Shown: in pieces, positions 17,488-26,537 of the stretch
Layout: every line of letters starts with the position of its first letter
How positions within the stretch are numbered: the stretch's first letter is position 1
Program-made: the position numbers and the translations under genes
Notes under the pieces: model-generated
What the model saw: only the letters and a program-made list of their open reading frames with translations
What the model was told of the DNA's origin: nothing
Databases searched by the model: none
Origin: Mycobacterium sp. GA-2829
GTDB taxonomy: Bacteria > Actinomycetota > Actinomycetes > Mycobacteriales > Mycobacteriaceae
Reading direction: 5' to 3'
Length of the DNA stretch: 64,000 nt
Assembly (NCBI RefSeq): GCF_001499965.1
Contig: NZ_LQIT01000024.1
Coordinates: 17,876-81,875, forward strand

Positions 17488-19662
17488 GTGGCATCGGTGA
17501 TCGAGCACAAGCCGACGTTCTGCCGGATCTGCGAACCGCTGTGCGGGATGATCGCGACGGTCGAAGACGGTCGGCTGACGGCCCTGCGGCCGGACAAGGA
17601 TCACCCGCTGTCGGCCGGCTTCGCCTGCCAGAAGGGCATCGCGTTCACCGAGGTGGTCAACGATCCGGACCGGGTGACGCGACCGCTGCGCCGCGGACCG
17701 GCCGGCTTCGTCGAGGTGACGTGGGATGAGGCGATGGCCGACATCGCTTCTCGGCTGACGGCCATCCTGCGCCGTGACGGGTCCGGCGCCGTCGGCTGGT
17801 ACATGGGTAACCCCGGCGCCTTCAGTTATGCGCACACCTTCGCGGCACTGTTGTTCATGAAGGGCCTGGGCCGCCACGGTCACTACTTCACGGCGTCCTC
17901 GCAGGACACCAACAGCAGGCTCATCGCGAGCCAGCTGCTCTACGGGGTACCGACGTCGGTGCCCATCCCGGATCTGACGAGGACCGAGCTGCTGGTCATG
18001 ATGGGCGCCAATCCCGTTGTGTCGCACGGTAGTTTCCTGACGGCACCGCGCATCAGGGACCGTATGCACGACATCGTCAAACGTGGTGGGCGCGTGGTGA
18101 TCGTCGACCCGCGGCGCAGTGAGACCGCGGCGACGTTCGAATGGCTCGGCATCATGCCGGACACCGACTCGCTGCTGTTGCTGTCGCTGCTGCATGTGAT
18201 GTTCACCGATGACCTGGTCGACGTCGCCGCGGTGCGACGTCAGGCCGACGGCGTGGACTGGCTGCGCATGCTGTGCCTGCCGTTCGCCCCGGAGAACACG
18301 GCGGCCCGGACCGGTGTCGAGGCCGACAGTGTGCGCGCATTGGCGCACGACTTGGTGCGCACACCGCGGGCGGCGGTGTACGGCCGGCTCGGCACCTGCG
18401 TCGGCACGCACGGCACGCTGACCACCTACCTGATCGACGCGGTGAACCTCGTGGCAGGCAACCTCGACGTGCCGGGCGGTTCGGTGTTCAGCTCCATGCA
18501 CACCGTCGGGCAGAAGTGGCAGAACGTGGCGATGGGTGCCGTCATGCGGCGGTCCTACCGGCGCAAGCGCTCGCGGATCAGCGGTACGCCTTATGCGATC
18601 GGGTCGGAACCGGCGGCACTGATGGCCAAGGAGATCACGACCCCGGGTGACCGTCGCATCCGGGCGATGTTCGTCTCGGCGGGCAATCCGGTGCTGTCGG
18701 TGCCCAACGGCGAGGAACTCGAGGCGGCGTTCGACGACCTCGAGTTGTCGGTCGCGCTGGACTTCTACGTCACCGAGACGAGTTCGCGGTGCGACTACAT
18801 CCTGCCCGTCACCACGATGTACGAACGCGACGATTTTCCCTACACCTTTCAGGGCTTCCAGGCCACGTCGTTCCGTCAGGCGACCGAGGCCGTCCTCGCG
18901 CCCATGGGGCTGGCGCGCGCGGAGTGGGACATCGTCGAGGACCTGGCCGGACGGCTGGCGCGGCGCGTGCCCGCCTTCGCAATGTTCGCCGGTGTGCGAG
19001 AGGTGTTCGGCCCGGGGGCGTTACCGCGGGCGGTGATGGACGCCCTGGTGCGGATGTCCGACGGTGGGGACCGATTCGGGCTGCGCCGCGGCGGGCTGTC
19101 GCTGCGACGGCTGACCGAGCAGCATCCGCATGGCGTCGTGGTGGCGCCGCACATCCGCACCGGTGTGCTGCGCGAGGCCGTCGGCTACCTGTCACGGCGA
19201 GTGCGGTTGGCGCAGCCGGGGATTGCCGCCGAGGTCGACGCGCTGTCGCGACGCGCGGTGCCCGACGGTTACCCGCTGCGGATGATCGGCTTACGCGAGC
19301 CGCGCTCGGAGAACTCGTGGATGCACAACTCCCCGCTGTTGATGCGCGGTGACCGCCGCCAGCACGCGCTGATGCACGTCGACGACGCCGCCGAGCAGCA
19401 CATCGCCGACGGCGACGATGTGCGGATCACCTCGCCCTACGGCAGCATCACCGTCCCGGTGCTGACGACGAAGGATTTGATGGCGGGCGTCGTCGCGGTG
19501 CCCCACGGCTGGGGTCACAAGGGCACCGGCGGTTGGCGGCTGGCCAACCGCGCCGGTGGCGCCAACGTCAACCAGCTGACGTCCAGCGACCCCGCCGACG
19601 TGGAGGCGCTGTCCGGGATGGCGTGGCTGACCGGCGTCCCGGTGCGGGTGCAGCGCGTTTGA
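17488..19662 (+). CDS. Molybdopterin oxidoreductase with N-terminal [4Fe-4S] site (DMSO-reductase superfamily)
   Basis: A 724-residue bis-MGD enzyme. The N-terminal iron-sulfur motif is FCRICEPLCG followed by the fourth cysteine in AGFACQKG (about residues 11-50). MGANPVVSHGSF and SRCDYILPVTTMYER are pterin-binding landmarks, and the C-terminal molydopterin-dinucleotide domain includes NSWMHNSPLL and VPHGWGHKGTGG. The region where a Cys/Ser/SeCys would bind Mo reads TNSRLIAS, with Ile at the expected place, so the metal ligand is unclear. No signal peptide is seen, so it is probably cytoplasmic. The GTG at 17488 lies 12 bases after the operator; GTG 17497 is an alternative. It is probably a redox step of the island pathway. 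Confidence 0.88.
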   Translation: MASVIEHKPTFCRICEPLCGMIATVEDGRLTALRPDKDHPLSAGFACQKGIAFTEVVNDPDRVTRPLRRGPAGFVEVTWDEAMADIASRLTAILRRDGSGAVGWYMGNPGAFSYAHTFAALLFMKGLGRHGHYFTASSQDTNSRLIASQLLYGVPTSVPIPDLTRTELLVMMGANPVVSHGSFLTAPRIRDRMHDIVKRGGRVVIVDPRRSETAATFEWLGIMPDTDSLLLLSLLHVMFTDDLVDVAAVRRQADGVDWLRMLCLPFAPENTAARTGVEADSVRALAHDLVRTPRAAVYGRLGTCVGTHGTLTTYLIDAVNLVAGNLDVPGGSVFSSMHTVGQKWQNVAMGAVMRRSYRRKRSRISGTPYAIGSEPAALMAKEITTPGDRRIRAMFVSAGNPVLSVPNGEELEAAFDDLELSVALDFYVTETSSRCDYILPVTTMYERDDFPYTFQGFQATSFRQATEAVLAPMGLARAEWDIVEDLAGRLARRVPAFAMFAGVREVFGPGALPRAVMDALVRMSDGGDRFGLRRGGLSLRRLTEQHPHGVVVAPHIRTGVLREAVGYLSRRVRLAQPGIAAEVDALSRRAVPDGYPLRMIGLREPRSENSWMHNSPLLMRGDRRQHALMHVDDAAEQHIADGDDVRITSPYGSITVPVLTTKDLMAGVVAVPHGWGHKGTGGWRLANRAGGANVNQLTSSDPADVEALSGMAWLTGVPVRVQRV

Positions 19663-19674
19663 TGTTCGCCGTCG

Positions 19675-20898
19675 TCAGGCGATGGCGCCGGAGTCCTTGA
19701 GCGCCTCGATGCGGTCCCAGTCCAGGCCCACCTCCATGAGCACGAGTTCGGTGTGCTCGGAAGCCTGTGGTGCGCGCGTCGTCTCCAGCGGTTCGTGGTT
19801 GAACTGCACCGGGCCGCGCACCACCTTGAACGGCTCGCCGCCGTCGCTCGCCGCGACCTCGACGATCATGTCGTTGGCGATGGCCTGCTCGTCGCTACCC
19901 AGATCGACCAGACTCTGGAACGGCGCCCACTGTCCCTTCATGGTCTTGAGGTGTTCGCGCCAGTAGTCGAACGGTTTGCTCCGGATGGACTCGGCGATGA
20001 GTTGGACTGCCGCCTCGGCGTTCTGGATGAGCGGCATGACGTCGTTGAAGCGCGGATCGTCGGCCAACTCGGGCAGGCCCAGGTGTTCGAAGGCGTCGCG
20101 GATGTAGCCGGTCGGGCTGACGATGCACAGGTTGATGGTGCCGCCGTCCGACGTCAGATAGTTCGCCATGAAGGGGTTGACCGACGCGGTGGTGCCCGGC
20201 ATCAGCGAGCGCATGGTCTCACCGGTCTCCAACCCCTGGGTGACGCTGGCGCCCGCGGCCCACCAGGCGGTGCTGAGCAGCGAGACGTCGAGTTCGACGG
20301 CCTCGCCGGTACGTTCGCGGTGGAACAGCGCCGCCGAGATGCCGCCGGCGATGTTCATCCCGCCGATCGAGTCGCCGAACGCCGGAATGCCCTGGGGGAG
20401 TGCGCCGCCGATCTCCTCGGGCGTGAGCGCGTGCCCGACGCCGCTGCGGGTCCAGAACGCGGTGCCGTCGAAGCCGCCGACGTCGCGTTCGGGACCCTTG
20501 TCCCCGTAGGCGCTGCCCCTGGCGTAGATGATGTTCGGGTTCGCCGCGCGGATGTGCTCGACATCGAACTTGTTCTTCTGCCGCTGGGCGGGCAGGTAAT
20601 TGGTGAGGAACACGTCGGCGGTCTTGGCGATCTCGTAGAGCACCTCCTGGCCGTCGGGCGTCGAGACGTCGATACCGACGCTGCGCTTACCGCGGTTGGG
20701 GTGCTCGATCAGCGGGTGCCGGTTCGGATCCAGTTGGAAGCCACCCATGTTGATGAAGCCGCGCTGGGTGTCCCCGCGCACCGGGTGTTCGACCTTGATG
20801 ACGTCGGCGCCCCAGTCGGCGAGGATCGCGCCCGCCGCCGGGACGAAGGTGAACTGGGCGACCTCGAGGACGCGCACACCCTGCATCACCTTGATCAC
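19675..20898 (-). CDS. CaiB/BaiF family CoA transferase (family III)
   Basis: A 407-residue formyl-CoA transferase-type enzyme that moves CoA between acyl-CoA and a free acid. Visible marks are the N-terminal VRVLEVAQFTFVPAAGAILADWGADVIKVE segment, the RGKRSVGID motif, FLTNYLP, and the ELDVSLLSTAWW region near residue 200. The GTG at 20896-20898 was chosen because AGGAG lies a few bases upstream; an ATG four codons in is an alternative. It is transcribed divergently from the aldehyde dehydrogenase with operator site f between them. Confidence 0.9.
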   Translation of the reverse strand: MIKVMQGVRVLEVAQFTFVPAAGAILADWGADVIKVEHPVRGDTQRGFINMGGFQLDPNRHPLIEHPNRGKRSVGIDVSTPDGQEVLYEIAKTADVFLTNYLPAQRQKNKFDVEHIRAANPNIIYARGSAYGDKGPERDVGGFDGTAFWTRSGVGHALTPEEIGGALPQGIPAFGDSIGGMNIAGGISAALFHRERTGEAVELDVSLLSTAWWAAGASVTQGLETGETMRSLMPGTTASVNPFMANYLTSDGGTINLCIVSPTGYIRDAFEHLGLPELADDPRFNDVMPLIQNAEAAVQLIAESIRSKPFDYWREHLKTMKGQWAPFQSLVDLGSDEQAIANDMIVEVAASDGGEPFKVVRGPVQFNHEPLETTRAPQASEHTELVLMEVGLDWDRIEALKDSGAIA

Positions 20899-20940
20899 GT
20901 GAGCTCCTGACCTGTCGACGGGTGGGACGGGTGCGGCGTT

Positions 20941-20957
20941 ACCGTAATGGTTACAGT
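20941..20957. promoter_or_regulatory. Regulon operator site f (ACCGTAATGGTTACAGT)
   Basis: One mismatch from a perfect 7-3-7 palindrome, centred in the 96-base divergent gap between the CoA transferase and aldehyde dehydrogenase genes. Confidence 0.7.
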
Positions 20958-20994
20958 TGACGGCACCATCTCGAGCGATCCTATAGGAGGGCCG

Positions 20995-22536
20995 GTGGCC
21001 GACGTGATCGATGAGCGGACCGAGACCAGTGTCGAGGTCGGTGAGCGGGCGGCCCGCCGGGCCGAGCCCCGCATGCTGATCGACGGCGACCTGACCGAAT
21101 CGGCTTCGGGCGAGCGATTCGACAACCACAGCCCCGCGACCGGTCGGGTGCTGGGGCAGACCGCGGCGGCGGGCGCCGAGGACATGGACCGGGCGATCGC
21201 CGCGGCGCGCCGGGCATTCGACGACACCGGGTGGTCGACCGACCGCGCACTGCGTGTGCGGTGTCTGCAGCAACTGCAGGAGGCCATCGAATCCGAACGC
21301 GAGGACCTGCGCGAGGAACTCGTCGCCGAGGTCGGTTGTCCGGTGATGTCCACCCGGGACGCCCAACTCGACTGGCCGCTGACCGAATCGCTGCGCTATC
21401 CCGCCACGCTCGTCGACGACTTCGGTTGGGCGCGAACCCTTCCCGGTGGTGGCCTCTTCGGTGAGCGCAACGTCCGCACCGTTGTCAAGGAGCCCGTCGG
21501 TGTGGTCGCCGCGATCACCCCGTCGAACTATCCGATCGAGGTGATTCTCAACAAGCTCGGCCCCGCGCTGGCCACCGGCAACACCGTCGTCCTCAAACCG
21601 GATCCGCACACACCGTGGAACGCCACCCGCCTCGGGCGGCTGATCGCCGAGCGCACCGACATCCCGCCGGGCGTGGTCAACGTCGTCCCCACCCCCTCCA
21701 ACGAGGTCGCGGGCATCCTCGGAGCAGATCCGCGGGTGGACATGGTGTCGTTCACCGGCTCCACCGCCGTGGGCAAGCACCTCATGCGTCAGGGCGCCGA
21801 CACGATGAAGCGGACGTTTCTCGAACTCGGCGGCAAATCGGCGCTGATCGTGCTCGACGACGCCGACCCCGCGCGGATCCTGCCCGGCGCGATCGGCGTG
21901 CTCGCCCACGCGGGCCAGGCATGCGCGATGACCACCCGGCTGATCATCCACGAATCACTGGTCGAGCGGGCGGTCGGCGAGATCGCCGCGGCGTTCGAGG
22001 CGGTACCGGTCGGCGATCCCGCGGCGCCGACGACGTTCGTCGGTCCGCTCATCAGCGCCGCCCAGCAGCGCAAGGTGCTCGACGCGTGCGCCAAGGCGCG
22101 CAGCGACGGAGCCGAGATCGTCACCGGCGGTGGGCTCGTCGACGGTCTGCCCGAGCACCTCGCCGGCGGTCACTTCGTCGCCCCGACGCTGATCACCGGC
22201 GTGGACAACAGCGCCGCGATCGCGCGGGAGGAGATCTTCGGGCCGGTGCTGGTGGTGTTGCCGTTCCGCGACGACGACGAGGCGGTGCGGATCGCCAACG
22301 ACAGCGCGTACGGGCTCGCCGGCGCCGTGCTGTCGTCCTCGCTGGAACGGGGGATGAGCGTCGCCCATCGCGTGCGCACCGGATCGATAGGCGTCAACGG
22401 CGGCATGTTCTACGGCGCCGACGCGCCGTTCGGCGGCTACAAGCAGAGCGGCGTCGGAAGGCAGTGCGGCATCGAGGGTTTCGAGCAGTACCTGGAGACC
22501 AAGACCATCGCCCACCGCGCGCCCCGCCGGGGTTAA
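20995..22536 (+). CDS. Aldehyde dehydrogenase family protein
   Basis: A 513-residue NAD(P)+-dependent aldehyde dehydrogenase that oxidises an aldehyde to its acid. Present are the cofactor region ITPSNYPIEVILNKLGPAL, FTGSTAVGKHL, the general base E277 in LELGGKS, the nucleophile C310 in GQACAMT, and the C-terminal EEIFGPVLVV and FGGYKQSGVGR motifs. The GTG at 20995 is chosen because AGGAGG sits just upstream; GTG 21004 is an alternative. Its TAA overlaps the stop of the convergent P450 on a shared TTAA. It could supply the acid for one of the nearby CoA ligases. Confidence 0.92.
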   Translation: MADVIDERTETSVEVGERAARRAEPRMLIDGDLTESASGERFDNHSPATGRVLGQTAAAGAEDMDRAIAAARRAFDDTGWSTDRALRVRCLQQLQEAIESEREDLREELVAEVGCPVMSTRDAQLDWPLTESLRYPATLVDDFGWARTLPGGGLFGERNVRTVVKEPVGVVAAITPSNYPIEVILNKLGPALATGNTVVLKPDPHTPWNATRLGRLIAERTDIPPGVVNVVPTPSNEVAGILGADPRVDMVSFTGSTAVGKHLMRQGADTMKRTFLELGGKSALIVLDDADPARILPGAIGVLAHAGQACAMTTRLIIHESLVERAVGEIAAAFEAVPVGDPAAPTTFVGPLISAAQQRKVLDACAKARSDGAEIVTGGGLVDGLPEHLAGGHFVAPTLITGVDNSAAIAREEIFGPVLVVLPFRDDDEAVRIANDSAYGLAGAVLSSSLERGMSVAHRVRTGSIGVNGGMFYGADAPFGGYKQSGVGRQCGIEGFEQYLETKTIAHRAPRRG

Positions 22537-23747
22537 CCGGTCGCGGCGAACGTCACCGGGAGCGCCGACGGCGACCGGAACGGCTGGCCGAAGATGTGCG
22601 GATCGTCGTCGGTCACCAACCGCAGGTCGCGAACGCGGGTCAGCAGGCATTCCAGTGCGACACGGGTCTCCATGCGGGCCAGGTGCAGGCCCAGACAGGT
22701 GTGCGCGCCTGCGGCGAACGACAGGTGCGAGGTGCGGTCGCGGAAGATGTCGAAGTACTCTGCGCGGTCCCAGCGTCGCTCGTCGCGATTGGCCGAGCCG
22801 ATGCACGCGTCGATCACGGTGTGCTTCGGCACGGCCACCCCGTCGAGTTCGGTGTCGACGGTGGTGAACCGCTGCACGGTGGTCAGCGGCGTCTCGTACC
22901 GCAACCCCTCCTCGATGGCCTGCGGGATCAGCCCGGGGTCGGCTGCCACCGCGGCCAACTGGTCGGGGTGGGTGAGCAACAGGAACAGCAGGTTGCCCGA
23001 GGAGCGGTAGGTGGTCTCCAGACCCGCGGGCAGCAAGAGCCGCAGGAACGAGTAGATCGCGCGGTCGTCGAGCTTCACGCCGTCCACCTCGGCGGTGACG
23101 AGGTCACCGATGATGTCGTCGGTGGGGTGGGACCGGCGCCGTTGCATCTGCTCGAGGAAGTATGCCTCGAGTGCCGCCGACGCGTCGAACGCGCGCTGAT
23201 AGTTCACCGTGTAGCTGATCAACTCCTCGGCACGCCGCCGGAACATCGGCAGATCGTCCTCGGGCAGGCCCAGCAGTCGCGCGATCACCCGCGTGGGGAA
23301 CTCGAAGGTGAAGGACCGCACCAGGTCCGTTGTTCCGGCGTCGACGAACTCGTCGATCAGCGCGTCGACCACGGGCCGCACGATCTCCGGCTCCCACCGG
23401 GCCAGCGATCTCGACTTGAAGGCCGCCGCGACGAGGTTGCGGTGGCCGCGGTGCGGATGGCCCTCCATCGCCAGGATCGTGGGTCCGGTGAACAGCCCGA
23501 TCGTCGTGTCGTAGTGGGCGGAACTGAACACCCTGCCGTCGCGGAGGACGCGGTTGACCGCGTCGAACGACATCGCCGCGTACCCGTCGGCGGGCCGCAG
23601 GGATTCCGGTGTCTTCGAGTAGTCGATGACCGTGCCGTGGAAGACGCCGCCTACCGACCGCTTCTCGGCGAAGTACGGGTAGGGGTCACGCAGATAGCCG
23701 GCCGGCTTCGCGGCCGTGACGACGGTGTCCCGAATCGAACGTGCCAC
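22533..23747 (-). CDS. Cytochrome P450
   Basis: A 404-residue soluble bacterial P450. The heme-binding motif is FAAGAHTCLGLHLARME near residue 350, with the ligand cysteine in HTCLG. The K-helix ExxR is EEGLR, and the I-helix reads LPAGLETTYRS, where the usual acid-Thr pair is Glu-Thr. The GTG at 23745-23747 lies 11 bases from the palindrome at 23759-23777, implying a very short leader. It needs a ferredoxin and reductase that are not encoded nearby. The substrate is probably an early pathway compound. Confidence 0.92.
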   Translation of the reverse strand: MARSIRDTVVTAAKPAGYLRDPYPYFAEKRSVGGVFHGTVIDYSKTPESLRPADGYAAMSFDAVNRVLRDGRVFSSAHYDTTIGLFTGPTILAMEGHPHRGHRNLVAAAFKSRSLARWEPEIVRPVVDALIDEFVDAGTTDLVRSFTFEFPTRVIARLLGLPEDDLPMFRRRAEELISYTVNYQRAFDASAALEAYFLEQMQRRRSHPTDDIIGDLVTAEVDGVKLDDRAIYSFLRLLLPAGLETTYRSSGNLLFLLLTHPDQLAAVAADPGLIPQAIEEGLRYETPLTTVQRFTTVDTELDGVAVPKHTVIDACIGSANRDERRWDRAEYFDIFRDRTSHLSFAAGAHTCLGLHLARMETRVALECLLTRVRDLRLVTDDDPHIFGQPFRSPSALPVTFAATG

Positions 23748-23758
23748 GGCACCGACTT

Positions 23759-23777
23759 TACTGTAACCATTACAGTA
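23759..23777. promoter_or_regulatory. Regulon operator site g (TACTGTAACCATTACAGTA), perfect 8-3-8
   Basis: Perfect 19-base palindrome between the minus P450 (start 23747) and the plus aldehyde dehydrogenase (start 23836). Both strands read TACAGT as a possible -10 element. Confidence 0.78.
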
Positions 23778-23835
23778 GTGCCGTGTGCACCGTTACCCTG
23801 ACCGCACGGGCAACGAGAACTCGTCTGGAGCACCG

Positions 23836-25325
23836 ATGACCACAGTCGCCGAACGCGTCGACAACGCCGGGCATCACGGCCGGTTGCTCACCACCCTGCA
23901 GCGCCAGCGCAGCGCCTTCCTCGCGGAGGGACCGCCGAGCGTCGCCGTGCGCCGGGACCGCATCGACCGCCTCACCGCGCTCATGCTCGACAACGCCGAC
24001 GCGATCGTCGACGCGATGGCCGCCGACTACGGGACGCGTCCGCGGACCGGGGCCGTGTTCACCGAGATCCTCGGCGCACTCCCGGTGATCGAGCACACCA
24101 GATCGCACTTCCCGAAGTGGATGCGCCCGAGGCCTGTGCTGCGGCCCGCGCGACTGACGGGTCTGCGGGCCGAGGTGGTGCCGACACCGGTCGGGTGGTC
24201 GGCATCGTCGGACCGTGGAACTTCCCCGTCAACCTCGTCGTGCTGCCCGCCGCCGCGGCGTTCGCCGCCGGCAACCGGGTGATGATCAAGATGTCCGAAA
24301 TCACGTCCCGCACAGCCGAACTGATCGAGACGCGGGCGTCCGAGTACTTCGACGACACCGAACTCGCCGTCGTCACCGGCGGACCCGACACCGCGGCCGC
24401 GTTCGCGACGCTGCCGTTCGACCACCTGTTCTTCACCGGGTCACCGGGCGTCGGCGTGGAGGTCCAACGTGCCGCGGCCGCGAACCTCGTCCCGGTCACC
24501 CTCGAACTCGGCGGCAAGAATCCGGTCGTCGTCAGCCCGCGCGCCGACCTCCGCCGCGCCGCCGAGCGGATCGCCCGCGGCCGCATGGTCAACGGCGGCC
24601 AGGTGTGCGTATGCCCCGACTACGTCCTGGTGCCCGGCCACCTCGTCGACGAGTTCAGCGCGACCGTGCTCGCCACGTGGCGGCGGATGTTCCCGTCGAT
24701 CACCGGTAGCGACGTCTACTGCTCGTCGGTCAACGAGGCCAACTTCGACCGCGTCGTCGGCCTGATCGACGACGCCCGGGCCGGTGGTGCGCGCGTGGAC
24801 AGCGTTGTCCCGCCGGGGGAATCGCTGCCGGACCGGGTGACGCGCAAGATCCCGCCCACCGTGGTACGTGACGTGGCGCCGACCATGCGCGTGGCGTCCG
24901 AGGAGGTGTTCGGCCCGGTGCTGTCGGTGACCGGCTACACCACGACGGACGAGGCCGTCGGCATCGTCAACAGCGGTCCCGCCCCGCTGGTGGCGTACTG
25001 GTTCGGACCCGATGACGACGACTTCCGCACCTTCGTGCACCGCACCCGCAGCGGCGGGGTCGCCCGCAACGACTTCGCCGCGCAGATGATCCCGTCGGAC
25101 GCGCCGTTCGGCGGGGTGGGACGCAGCGGGATGGGCGCCTATCACGGCAAGGCCGGGTTCGACACGTTCAGCCACCACCGGTCCGTGGTGGGCAGCGACC
25201 TGCCGTTCTCCATCACCGGCGGCGCCGCACCGCCCTTCGGCGCCGCCATGCGGCGCGGCACCGAACTCCGGCTGCGGATGGCCCGTCGGCGCACCCACCG
25301 CAGGCTCCGGCGCAGGAACGCTTGA
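23836..25325 (+). pseudogene. Aldehyde dehydrogenase with a single-base frameshift
   Basis: Aldehyde dehydrogenase of about 497 residues in two frames. The first frame begins at the ATG 23836 and runs through PKWMRPRPVL to VPTPVG. A missing base at the GGG near 24193-24195 then breaks the frame. The continuation VVGIVGPWNFPVNLVVLP is in the frame starting around 24195 and proceeds through LELGGKNPVV, the catalytic GGQVCVCPDY and FGGVGRSGMG to the stop at 25325. As written the protein would truncate. Sequence before and after the lesion is fully family-like, so decay is recent or the lesion is a sequencing error. It lies downstream of operator site g and directly before a P450 gene. Confidence 0.82.
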
Positions 25326-25334
25326 AGGGACGAG

Positions 25335-26537
25335 ATGACCCAGACGACACTCGTGTTCGACCCGTTCTCCGAGGATTTCTTCAACGGGCCGTACGACACC
25401 TACCGGCGGATGCGCGACGAGGCCCCGGTCTACTACAGCGACCAGTACGACTTCTACGCGTTGAGCCGGCACGCCGACGTCGCCGCGGCGTTCAAGAACT
25501 TCACGACGTACTCCTCGGCGCGCGGCGTGGATCTGGCCATGGTGCGCAACGAGGATCCGCCCCCGCACAAGTCGATCATCATGATGGACCCGCCCGAACA
25601 CCGTCACATGCGCAGCCTGCTCAACAAGGTGTTCACGCCACGGGCCATCCAGTCGTTGCGGCCGATGGTCGAGAGCGTCGTCGACGGCTGCCTGCGCGAC
25701 CTCGGCACGGAATTCGATGCGGTGCAGGATTTCTCGGCGCTGTTCCCGATCGAGATCATCAGCCGGATGATCGGGGTGCCCGCCGAGGACCGGCAACAGA
25801 TGCGGCTGTGGGTCGACGAATTCCTGCACCGCGAACCCGGTGAGGTCGAGATGGGTGCGCGCGGGATCCAGGCAGGCACCGAGATGGCCGTGTACCTCTA
25901 CAAACTGACCAAGAACCGCCGCGGTGACCTGGGTGAGGATCTGTTGAGCCGGCTGATCACCGCCGAGATCGAGCGGGAGGACGGCGAACACGGTCCGCTC
26001 GACAACATCGAGATCACCCAGTTCGCGATGCTGCTCGCCGGGGCGGGCGCCGAGACCGTCACCAAACTGATCGGCAACGCCGCGGTGGTGTTCGCGCAGA
26101 ATCCGGACCAGTGGCGCCTACTGCTCGGCGACCGCGCCAAGGTGCCCGCCGCCGTCGAGGAACTCCTGCGCTACGAGGCGCCCGCACAGTACAACGTGCG
26201 CTGCTCGCAGACCGATGTGGAAATGCACGGTGTGACTATCCCGGCGGGGAAACCGGTGTTCCTCATCGGCGGTTCGGCCAACCGCGATCCCGCCGCGTGG
26301 ACCGATCCGGACACCTTCGACATCGACCGGGACCGCACCGAGGCGCAGAACCTCGGCTTCGGCTACGGCATCCACAGCTGCCTCGGGGCGGCGCTCGCCC
26401 GGATGGAGAGCGTGATCGCGCTGGAGCGGATGCTCGACTTCATGCCCCGCTACGAGGTCGACCGGGACGGCTGCCGGCGGGTGAACATGCAGAACGTCGC
26501 CGGCTGGCAGAACGTCCCGGTGCGGGTCAGCCGGTGA
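25335..26537 (+). CDS. Cytochrome P450
   Basis: A 400-residue bacterial P450 with the I-helix LLAGAGAETVTK, K-helix EELLR, and heme motif FGYGIHSCLGAALARME near residue 335. RNEDPPPHKSIIMMDPPEHRHMR is the typical C-helix lead-in. It begins ten bases after the frameshifted aldehyde dehydrogenase and probably shares its transcript. The 3' end overlaps the convergent acyl-CoA synthetase by 11 bases. The substrate cannot be assigned. Confidence 0.93.
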   Translation: MTQTTLVFDPFSEDFFNGPYDTYRRMRDEAPVYYSDQYDFYALSRHADVAAAFKNFTTYSSARGVDLAMVRNEDPPPHKSIIMMDPPEHRHMRSLLNKVFTPRAIQSLRPMVESVVDGCLRDLGTEFDAVQDFSALFPIEIISRMIGVPAEDRQQMRLWVDEFLHREPGEVEMGARGIQAGTEMAVYLYKLTKNRRGDLGEDLLSRLITAEIEREDGEHGPLDNIEITQFAMLLAGAGAETVTKLIGNAAVVFAQNPDQWRLLLGDRAKVPAAVEELLRYEAPAQYNVRCSQTDVEMHGVTIPAGKPVFLIGGSANRDPAAWTDPDTFDIDRDRTEAQNLGFGYGIHSCLGAALARMESVIALERMLDFMPRYEVDRDGCRRVNMQNVAGWQNVPVRVSR

